Shown: piece after piece, positions 41,678 to 50,628 of the stretch
Layout of the letters: each line of letters opens with the position of its first letter
Position numbering within the stretch: position 1 is the stretch's first letter
From: Amorphophallus konjac
Taxonomy: Eukaryota > Streptophyta > Magnoliopsida > Alismatales > Araceae
DNA: 64,000 nt
Reading direction: 5' to 3'
NCBI GenBank assembly: GCA_022559845.1
Contig: JAHNEJ010002393.1
Coordinates: 156,092 to 220,091 of the forward strand
The notes under the pieces: generated by a model
The model's database searches: none
The model's input: only the letters and a program-made list of their open reading frames with translations
Told to the model about the DNA's origin: nothing
Made by a program: the position numbers and the translations under genes

Positions 41678-42262
41678 TGGTGAGGATTGGCGAGCTAGTG
41701 GACCCGCCACCTCTCTATGATTGTAGTGTTTGTGACAGCTTATGTAGAATTATGAATGGAGTGATTTGATTTTCTGCTGTTTATTTGTTCTTTTGTGCGT
41801 TCCTTCTTCCCTACACTTCTTCTCCTTTGCACTGTTCCCATGTGATAGGTCTGTCGAGACTCCGCCCCAAGCAGAGAATCGCATCTTGTTGTGACCATTT
41901 TCCACGGGAATCTGCCGTCGAAGTCAATAATGACGGCCCTAGTTCCTTTTCCCGGATGTTATGTCAAATTTTGCGGACGTCCTCCAAATTATGATAGGGT
42001 ATCCCTAGACAACATAGGGGCTATTCGTCCTATTCTTCGTCCAGTCAATCACCCTGTGCGAGCGGTGAAGCGACACATGGGACCGCTTGGGCGGTGCCTC
42101 ATTGCGAGGGCTATTATTGACAGGTGATGGAGGCAATCTTGGCCCGCACTCCTTCCATTTCTATAAATTCTTGTCCCTTTCATCCTCCCAGGTATATCGA
42201 GAACTAACTCGAGGAGCACAATTTCTTACGGGAGAGGAGGAGTTCAAAATTCTGAGAGTTGG
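41678..42262. other. Spacer between antisense genes 3 and 4 of D
   Basis: 3' flank of gene 3 (duplicate of the 40080-40200 region) and promoter of gene 4, with TATAAAT at 42162-42168, 95 bp before its ATG. No hairpin of the GGCGTCC type was seen here. Confidence 0.6.
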
Positions 42263-44737
42263 ATGGAGGGCAAATCTTCCCATTCCTCGAAGAGAAGCAG
42301 GTCCAGTGGTAGTAGTTCCAGGAGGCTTTCAGACCTTGAAGGGCACTTCAGCGAAAGGGCCCAATCACAGCTCGTAAGCCAGGTTTTCTTGCCCTTTTCT
42401 CATTCTTTCTTCCTTTCTTCTGACCAAACCTCACCCCCATTCCTTGTATGTGTAGGTTGTGATGAAATCACAAATCTTATGGGAGTTGGTAGTAGCAGCG
42501 TACAGGGGCCTCCCAGATTTTCAGAAGGCGAGGCTAGACGTGATGGGATTTGGTACCTTCCTTCGGATCGAGCCGATCCAGCTTGACCTAGTCCTGATCC
42601 AAGCCTTGTGTGAGAGATGGGACCCAGTGAGCCGGGCATTCCTGATGCCCTGGGGGCACATGGTGCCCAGCTTGGAGGATGTGGTCCGGATCACAAGCCT
42701 GAAGGTAGAGGGCGAGGCAGTGACCGGAGTCACTTACGCGGACTACAGAGAAGGTGCCCAGAAGTTACTGGGTTTGGACCTGGATGGTCGGAAAAATAGG
42801 TCGGTAGCTAGGGCGTCCCTGATGGATGCATTAGGGCTCACCGACACTCGTCGGCGGGACGATGAATCCTCAGAAGAGTTCATGGAAAGGATAGAAATAG
42901 GATGCCGCGCCGTGTACTGCACAGATTTCGGCGACTGGGAAAGATGCAACATAGATTTGAGGAGATTTCTCCTCTTCCTTTTGGGGAGATTGGTACTGAG
43001 CTCGAAAGGGGACGGTATCCAATGTTGCTTCCTGGAGCTGCTGTCAGACCTTGAAAGAGTAGGATATTATGCCTGGGGAGCCGCCATGCTGGCACACTTG
43101 TTTGCAGGCCTATTCCAAGAAACGGATCGTGAGATGACTGTGAGTGGTTTCACACCATTCATCCAGGTATTTTTGGTTTTGCTTGTTTTGTATTTTTTTT
43201 TGTGTTTTTGCAAAGTTCTGATGGCCTGCGCCGAGCAGCTGTGGAGCTATTATTACCTCCCTATGGGGAGAGCTCGGCATTGGCGACCTGCGATGGTGCC
43301 GCTAGCCAGGCGGTGGGAACCCATCATGAGTGCGGCACCCCTAACCTACCAACTGATGGTGCTAAGGCGGGAGCTACAGGAGTTCCCTGCAGCGATGGTA
43401 AACTGGAGACCCTACTCAGACATGGTCGATGCTGACCAGCCGTGGGTTCTAGCAAGTCGTGCCCGGTTCGGACGGGAACTATGGATGCACTGCCTGAATG
43501 AAATCGAGCCGCTTCGGCTACGATTAGTTATGAGGACTTTAGGACTGGCTCAAGAATGGGTGGATTCAGTTGCGCCACCTCGTGTCGGGAGAAAGACGCG
43601 GGGACCAGCGACCTGTATTGACTGGCGCGTGCGATTCCCCGAACAGTACGAAGATTGGCAACGGGGTGGCATGATTGTAGAATCGCAGGCGCGGGATAGC
43701 GAAGACTACTTGCGTCTATATAGGATAAAGTACGCAGAGCGGCTCCAACCCCGGGGACTTGTGGAGGTAGGTTTCCCCTTTTTCTCTTTTCTTCTTTCTC
43801 CTTTTTTGGTTTTCTGGTGAAAATGCTGACTTGTAAGGCTGCAGGATGTCCGGGATGCCATGATAGCGAATTTACGAACTCGCTTGGCAGAGATGGAACA
43901 ACAGTTGGGCGATGCCCGCGGAGCTACGAGCGCCTTGGTAGGTGTACAGTACGTTCCTAATTAAAACCCCAGATTCCAGATGTTGGCTGCTAATTCACGC
44001 GGTCGTAGCATGCCCAGATTGGCGCGGCTTCCCCAGCGATGGGAGTGGGTGGTGCCTCTTCCAGCTTGTGGATTCCCACCTCAGAACTTGACTCGCTTCA
44101 TGAGCAACTTGCTCATGCCACGCAGCGTGCCGCAGAGGCAGAAGGGATGCTCTGTATACAGGTAAAAGTTTCAGTGTTGGGTTCTCTTGGTTTACGCCTT
44201 ATCGCGTATCTGAGATGGTACATTTGGCAGGAAAAGGAGACGGAAGGAGCGCTTGCCCAAGCTGCGCAGAAGGAGGCTAGGATAGCAGAACTGGAGAGGG
44301 AACTGCGGCGTCATCCTGATGACGACTCCTCTAGGGATGCCGTGGAACTGAGGATCACTCTCCAGTTGGAGAGGGAAGACCGTGAGAGAGAACGTGCAGA
44401 GAGAGAAAGAGACGCGGAGAGAGAAAGAGCCAACAGATTGACTGAAAGGGAGGAACGAAGGGCCATGGAGGCCCAACTATTCGAACTCCGAATCAGCCTT
44501 GGTCTTGCTGAACAGTGGCTGAGAGATGGTGAGGAGCGCTACCGAAGAGCACGAGAGCGTGGCTTTCGTGTTGGTAGCTTCTCTACTGCTTCCGTAGATC
44601 AACGCCGGGATGCGGGAATAGGAAGAGGAGTACAGAGCGGTAGGAGTACCGCTTTTCGTAGTTGGGTAGCACCTTTGAGAGTGTTTTGTCCGGAGAGTAG
44701 TGGGACGAGTAATGCAGAGAGAGAGGGCGGAACTTGA
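42263..44737 (+). CDS. Antisense gene 4 of D: intact PMD coiled-coil protein
   Basis: Six exons: 42263-42373, 42456-43166, 43239-43766, 43845-43937, 44009-44161 and 44231-44737, introns phase 0 with GT-AG ends; about 700 residues without a stop. Order: basic Ser-rich exon 1 (RRLSDLEGH, shared with gene 1), PMD core in exon 2 (WELVVAAYRGLPDFQKAR, LEDVVRITSLKVEGEAV), WSYYYLPMGRARH and NEIEPLRLRL segments in exon 3, then coiled-coil tail (ERERAERERDAERERA). The 38445-38521 intron of gene 2 is precisely absent. The 43167-43238 intron is 72 bp and stop-free, so retention would add 24 residues. AATAAA (44760-44765) follows the stop. The best candidate for a functional element-borne PMD protein; its target is unknown. 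Confidence 0.8.
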
Positions 44738-46503
44738 TGTAATTTTTTTTTGTTTTTGGAATAAAATACAAGGTTCGGTTTGTTTGGTTTTCACCTTTAC
44801 TTCTGTTGCCTGAATCCCTGCACACATCACTGAAACAAACAAATCAGAATTTCTGTTCTGACTTGGCCCCTTGCTCAATAAGCAAATGGTCACTGTGACT
44901 GTCCTTGATAACTGGTCAAGGGGCCAAGCCTTTATTTAACGAAGGCAAGGGAAAGATGCGGTGATGATAAATGCGACAGGCAAGCACACGAATGCAAGCG
45001 GTATTAAAAGTGAGATGCTGCACGCAAATGTAATCATGCAAAATTGATTTGTTTTCTTTTTTATATTTGATATTTTTTTGTTTTATCATAAAAAGATTTT
45101 TTTTGTTTGCAAATATGTGCATTTTCTTTTTTCCATTTTTTTTGCTTTTATCATTTCGATTTTTTTATTGCTAACGCCCGGCAAGCACCCAAATGGCACC
45201 TGACCTTTGTGAGAACAGGGGTTTCTTACTAACCTCCCAGGTATCCTAAGTGCATATCTAGGTTGATTTGGGCCTCTAGACCCCTCGAATGATGATCCCG
45301 CCGGCTAAGACTTACCCTGATGACAATACCGTCATGCCATGCTTAGGCTCCCAGTTACTTCCGACCACAGGGATTCACCCAAAAGGTGTTTGAGGTAAAT
45401 GATTTGCCCGACCCGGGTCTGTTTCCTCACAACTCTAGATGGTATAAGATGGAACACCCTGGAACCCTAACGACCAACCGCGCGACGCTGACCCGGAATC
45501 ATACGCCGTCGCACCCATAGGTGACGCGCTTGCATTGGCCTAAGCCCGAGGTTAAACAAGAAGACATCAAGGTGGTAAACAGGGGTCTTGACCAGCTAGA
45601 AACACGGAGACTCCTTCGCAGCGATAGCTTTTGCTTTTCAAAGTGGGCAACCAAATGTGTATATTAAAATAAGGTCGCAGACCCTGGGCAGTTTTCACCT
45701 TTCAGAAATTCCATCGAACCTTCATCTTTAGAGGGAGAAGGAAGAGTGTAGGGGATAAACCTCCTGAGAGGACCGGCAAAGCCGTTAACCCGGCGAGCGA
45801 ATAAGGGCCCATTAACTCTTTCCCTTCGGACAACTTCGGACCAAATCTCGAGCATTTACATTCCACGGCCCCTTTTGTGGATTCAGACTTTTACTTTGAG
45901 GGGTTCCGTTTATCGTAACAGGCACGGTCACGACCAGGCTTTTCTCTTGATTTTGATTTCATATTTCTTTTTGTGAGGGAGATATAGTCGTTTGACGTTT
46001 GTGGGCTCCCTTTTCGTATGCCTGCGGGGACACTGCCCTCTTCTCGTGCTCTGATCGATGCTCGAGGAAATGGATCCTACTCTTGCCTTTGGGTTTGAGT
46101 TTCGGTTTCTCATGCTCAGCGTTTTAAGGGCGCCGACTGTCTCATTTGGTCGAAGAGAAAAGAATAAAGATTACAGCTTCCGGAGATCTTCTAGGTGTGG
46201 CCCTACCGTAGGTGATGCTACCAACTTTTTTGAATAAAATACATAAGTGAACACATGTTAGCTTCCTTCGAGCGAGCATAGGCCGACGTGGCCGGACAGG
46301 GGTCTCCACGGTTCTGGCAAACCAAGACCCGGTGCCTACCAAGCCTTAATGGGCCCTATCCTAACATGAAGGTTAGATGCAGGGACTTAACTACATGGTG
46401 ACTGCCAGGCATCGGCATTTTGAATTTTCCATATTTTTAGTGGTTTTCAATATTTCTTTGTTTTTGATGTTTTTTATCTTTTCATCATTTTTTTTGTTTT
46501 GTG
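44738..46503. other. Noncoding region of D between antisense gene 4 and pol end
   Basis: The tail-to-tail junction of antisense genes and pol. AT-rich stretches near 45040-45160 and 46430-46500 contain oligo-T tracts. No coding frame is supported. Weak similarity to C 15280-16888 (AGAGGGAGAAG and nearby) suggests a common noncoding ancestor. Confidence 0.6.
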
Positions 46504-49500
46504 CTAAGGGTAGTATTTCTTAAGATAAAGCCCATTCCAGGGGTGGGATAACTCGGTCCCTTCGACGTCGACTAGCTTGTAGGCGTTGCCAGGGTACACG
46601 GCTTGAATTACAAATGGTCCTTCCCAATTGGGTTGGAGCTTAGAACGCGGCCCTCCAGGTTTGACAAAAATTCTTTTTACGACCATCTCACCGACTTTGA
46701 ATTTTCTCTCAACGACTTTCTTTTGGTAAAAGCGAGCGAGTCTATTTTGATACACACGCGCGTGTTCGGCAGCGGCCAGCCGCTTCTCATCCAAGAGTTC
46801 CAACTGGGCGAGGAGTGAATTACGACGATCGTCGAGGGGAAATTCCTCGTCCAATTGTACCATGAGAGAAGGGATCAGAGTCTCGTACGGGACTACCGCT
46901 TCCATACCATAAGTGAGGGCAAATAGAGTCTGCCCGGTGGGGGTACGGATTGAAGTGCGATAGGCCCATAGGGCTTCGATAAGCTTTTCTGGCCAGTCTG
47001 AAAACTTACTAGACTCGCAGGTTTTTTTGATGATTTTGAGCAATGTTTTATTGGTGGCCTCCGCTTGGCCGTTACCTTGTGGGTAATATGGCGATGAATG
47101 ATGCAATGCAATTGCGTACCTTTTGCAGAGGTCCTGTAGGTCCTGAGAAATGAATTGTGGCCCATTGTCGGTGACGATCGTGCTTGGGATGCCGAATCTG
47201 GCGAGAATGTTCTTCATGATGAACTTGCAGACTGTTGACGCCTTGATTTCCGCGTAAGCTTCGGCTTCGGCCCATTTGGTGAAGTATTCCGTCGCAGTAA
47301 GGATGAAAGATTTCTGCTTGGTGAGGGAATTGGGATCACCTAGGGGACCAATGATGTCGAATGCCCACATGGAGAAAGGCCACGGGGAGGATATTGGGTG
47401 AAGTGAGGAAGATGGTGAATGGATTTTATCGGCGTGAAGTTGACACTTGACACACCTACGGACATAGACAGCACAATCCTCTTCCATAGTGGGCCAGTAA
47501 AAGCCTTGCCGAATGATCTTCTTGGCGAGCATCTGACTATTCACGTGGCCACCGCACACACCCGAGTGCGTCTCCTCTACACATTTCCAAACCTCATCGT
47601 CGCCAAGACATCTTAACAGAATACCAGTAAGGCTCCTCCTATAGAGTAGACCTCCAACCAAAGTATATTTCTGAGCCACCCTTCTTATGGCTTTCTTGTC
47701 CTCTGTGGTGGCCCCTTCAGGATAAGACTGATCTTGGCAGTATTTGACAATTTCATAGAACCATGGTTTCTCTTCATCAGCCGGTTCTTCTTCGGCCTCT
47801 GCCAACATGATTTCCCTCTTTTCAAGGATATCTTCCTGCAGGATCTTCCTTGCTATCCTGTCTTTGATATTTACGTAGGAAGCATCATCGATTGCAGGGG
47901 CGTGAAGTTTATAGATGGAAATGGACTTAAACCATCTTCCTAGAGGGAACCTTATGGATGATGCCAACGAGGCGAGGGCATCGGCGAGAATATTCTGATG
48001 ACGAGGGACATGAACAAAGATCAGTTTGGCGAACAGTTTGGCAAAGGCAGCAGTGAGTTCTTGGTATGGCTTGAGTTTGGGATCGCGAGTGCGATATTTA
48101 GTGAGCACCTGGCGAAGGATGAGTTGACTATCACCTACGACTCGCAACTCAGTGATACGAAAAGAATGAGCGAGTTCTAGGCCAGCTAGAAGAGCTTCAT
48201 ATTCGGCTATATTGTTGGTGACTGGAAATTTGAGCTGGTATGCCAATGGGAATGTGAGGCCTTCAGGCGACAGGAGGGCGATGCCGATTCCTCTCCCTTG
48301 AGAATTCAGAGCTCCATCAAAATATAGCGTCCACATTGGCTCATCTGATTGGTTGATGGACATTAGTTCCTCATCTGGAAACTCTGATTGGACGGGATCG
48401 AACTTGGGAAGAGGATGGTGAGCGAGATGCTCGGCTATGGCATAGCCTTTAATCGCCTTTTGCTGGATGTAGGTGATGTCGAACTGAGAGAGAAAACTTT
48501 GCCAGCGTGCTAGCCTATCCGTAAGGACGGATTTCTCCAGAAGGAATTTGATAGGATTCATTCGAGCAATCAAGTGGACTTCGTGAGCCAAGAAGTAGTG
48601 CTTCAATTTCTGCACTACCCAAACGAGGGCAGCACAGGTTTTCTCCATGCCGGTGTACTTCTGCTCACAGGGATTGAGAAGTTTGGACAAGTAATAGGTT
48701 GCCCGTTCCTTGCCTTCTTCATCAGCTTGTGCGAGGACGGCTCCCACGGAGTCATCCAAGACTGAGACGTAAAGGATCAGAGGTTTTTCTGATTTGGGTG
48801 GAATGAGAACGGGTGGACTAGCCAGATATTCCTTCAACCCTTCAAAAGCTTTCTGACATTTAGAATTCCAGTGGAATTCTACTCCTGGCTTGGTCAACTC
48901 GTAGAGAGGTCTACACCTTTGTGAATGTTGAGACACAAACCGACGAATAAACTGCAACCTCCCGATTAAACCTCGGACTTCCCTCAAATTCTTGGGAGGC
49001 GGCATATCCCTGATGGCCTTAGCTTTGTCGGGATCTATCTCGATCCCTCTTTTACTCACAATGAACCCCAGCAATTTACCCGACGACACACCAAACACAC
49101 ACTTTTTCGGGTTCGTTTTCAATTGGAACTCTCTTGACCTTTGCAAGACCTTAGCCAAAACTTCTGGATGTTCCATCCTGGTCCTTGATTTCACCAATAA
49201 GTCATCCACATACACTTCCAGATATATGTGCATCATGTCATGAAATATGGCCATCATCGCTCTTTGGTAAGTAGCTCCAGCATTCTTTAACCCAAACGGC
49301 ATGACCACGTAACAATATGTTCCCCAAGGGGTAGTGAATGACGTCTTTTCCTGATCCTCTTCTGCCAAACGAATTTGATTGTATCCTGGAAATCCATCCA
49401 TGAAAGAGAGGGTTTCGTAGCCTGCCGTGTTATCAATCAGCACATCAATGTGAGGTAAGGGAAAATCATCCTTTGGACACGCGCGGTTAAGGTCCCGGAA

Positions 49501-50283
49501 GTCGATGCAAATCCTGACTTTCCCATCTTTCTTCATGACCGGGACAATGTTCGCCACCCATTGAGGATAAAGGACGACTCTAATGAACCTGGCTTTGTGG
49601 AGCTTATCGACCTCTTCTTTCATTTTCAAAGCCATCTGAGGGTGGAAACGCCTTAACCTTTGTTTTACCGAGACGGACCCTGGTTTTAGGGTTAAACGGT
49701 GTTCGACCAAGGTTGAATCTAGACCCGGCATATCCTCGTAACTCCATGCAAACGTGTCCTTATATTCCTTGAGGACCTCAATTAATGCCTCTTCTTCAGA
49801 GGGTGGTAGGTTGTCACTTATGAGGATGATCCTAGGGTCTTCCTCAGTTCCCAAGTTGACTTCTTTGGTGGATTCTTCTACGGCGGTTGACGGCTCGTCG
49901 AATCTCCTCATTCCACTTGCGTATGCGCCCGCCGCATCTTCATATTTTTCACCCTCATCTTCAGTGGGGCATTCTTCATCCGTGATCTCGTAGACTCCAT
50001 ACCCTTCATCAGGTGCACAGTCGCCCTCGCATTCTATTTCGGGTAGCTGGATGGGATTTTCTAACAACTGGGGGATGGCAAGAAGGGCCTGACACCTGGC
50101 GGCCAAATCCAGAAGGAATCGACGAGGGATCTGCCTCCCCTTGGACTTCTTCCTAGGTACTACCCTCGACCTATCATTCCTAGATTGACTGACAATATTT
50201 ACAGAAGAAGATGAAGATGAAGAGGACGGTGTAGAATGTACAGGAGAAGACCCCTCAGAGGAGGGGTAGAAAAGGTCGCTCAT
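46504..50283 (-). CDS. pol of element D: reverse transcriptase, two RNase H domains, integrase
   Basis: 1259 residues, no stop. Approximate order: Ser-rich and acidic linker 1-160; reverse transcriptase about 165-450 with YVDD near 355; first RNase H about 510-640, with a diverged catalytic region; second (archaeal-type) RNase H about 650-785 with complete D-E-D-D (FDGA, NIAEYEAL, VGDSQL, ILADAL); integrase HHCC finger about 905-950, DDE core about 975-1110 (AFDIIGP, TDNGPQF, GNGQAEA) and C-terminal SH3-like part. Dual RNase H places it in Tat/Ogre. It starts 345 bp after the gag-protease stop in the same frame, so it may be joined by splicing, as in Ogre elements, by readthrough, or started separately. 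Confidence 0.95.
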   Translation of the reverse strand: MSDLFYPSSEGSSPVHSTPSSSSSSSSVNIVSQSRNDRSRVVPRKKSKGRQIPRRFLLDLAARCQALLAIPQLLENPIQLPEIECEGDCAPDEGYGVYEITDEECPTEDEGEKYEDAAGAYASGMRRFDEPSTAVEESTKEVNLGTEEDPRIILISDNLPPSEEEALIEVLKEYKDTFAWSYEDMPGLDSTLVEHRLTLKPGSVSVKQRLRRFHPQMALKMKEEVDKLHKARFIRVVLYPQWVANIVPVMKKDGKVRICIDFRDLNRACPKDDFPLPHIDVLIDNTAGYETLSFMDGFPGYNQIRLAEEDQEKTSFTTPWGTYCYVVMPFGLKNAGATYQRAMMAIFHDMMHIYLEVYVDDLLVKSRTRMEHPEVLAKVLQRSREFQLKTNPKKCVFGVSSGKLLGFIVSKRGIEIDPDKAKAIRDMPPPKNLREVRGLIGRLQFIRRFVSQHSQRCRPLYELTKPGVEFHWNSKCQKAFEGLKEYLASPPVLIPPKSEKPLILYVSVLDDSVGAVLAQADEEGKERATYYLSKLLNPCEQKYTGMEKTCAALVWVVQKLKHYFLAHEVHLIARMNPIKFLLEKSVLTDRLARWQSFLSQFDITYIQQKAIKGYAIAEHLAHHPLPKFDPVQSEFPDEELMSINQSDEPMWTLYFDGALNSQGRGIGIALLSPEGLTFPLAYQLKFPVTNNIAEYEALLAGLELAHSFRITELRVVGDSQLILRQVLTKYRTRDPKLKPYQELTAAFAKLFAKLIFVHVPRHQNILADALASLASSIRFPLGRWFKSISIYKLHAPAIDDASYVNIKDRIARKILQEDILEKREIMLAEAEEEPADEEKPWFYEIVKYCQDQSYPEGATTEDKKAIRRVAQKYTLVGGLLYRRSLTGILLRCLGDDEVWKCVEETHSGVCGGHVNSQMLAKKIIRQGFYWPTMEEDCAVYVRRCVKCQLHADKIHSPSSSLHPISSPWPFSMWAFDIIGPLGDPNSLTKQKSFILTATEYFTKWAEAEAYAEIKASTVCKFIMKNILARFGIPSTIVTDNGPQFISQDLQDLCKRYAIALHHSSPYYPQGNGQAEATNKTLLKIIKKTCESSKFSDWPEKLIEALWAYRTSIRTPTGQTLFALTYGMEAVVPYETLIPSLMVQLDEEFPLDDRRNSLLAQLELLDEKRLAAAEHARVYQNRLARFYQKKVVERKFKVGEMVVKRIFVKPGGPRSKLQPNWEGPFVIQAVYPGNAYKLVDVEGTELSHPWNGLYLKKYYP

Positions 50284-50628
50284 CGGACCTTGGACGGGTG
50301 GTCCGCAAGGCGGTACGCACCCGTGGGAGATGTAGGAGGTTTCCTCAACGAAGATGTGTTGTTGGGGAGTTTAAAATTGACGTTTTTTTTTCATTTTCAT
50401 TTTTAATGACAAAGCAGTGGGAAGAGATTGGAGGAGAGAGGAAAGTGGTTATGGCTAGAGGATTGTGAGGCTCATAGAGCAGATCATGGTTGAAGACCTG
50501 GCGCGGGTTGAAAAGCCCGCGTAGGTATGTAAGCAAAGAAGGGGACCTGGGAAGATCATCAGACAATTGTCTGGCCCAGGAAGAAGATATCAGCAAAGGC
50601 TGAGACGAGTGGATGGAGAAGATGGCGG
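50284..50628 (-). other. Gap between gag-pro and pol of D, possible intron
   Basis: 345 bp, a multiple of three, with both flanking frames in register. It is pyrimidine- and AT-mixed and includes an oligo-A run on the minus strand near 50380-50390. Ogre elements have an intron at this site; I could not fix donor and acceptor with confidence. Confidence 0.45.

Noticed and set aside
34944..44737. Antisense PMD genes as ordinary host genes
   Set aside because: They lie inside an LTR element bounded by an exact GACGT duplication, and element C carries a related gene at the equivalent place.
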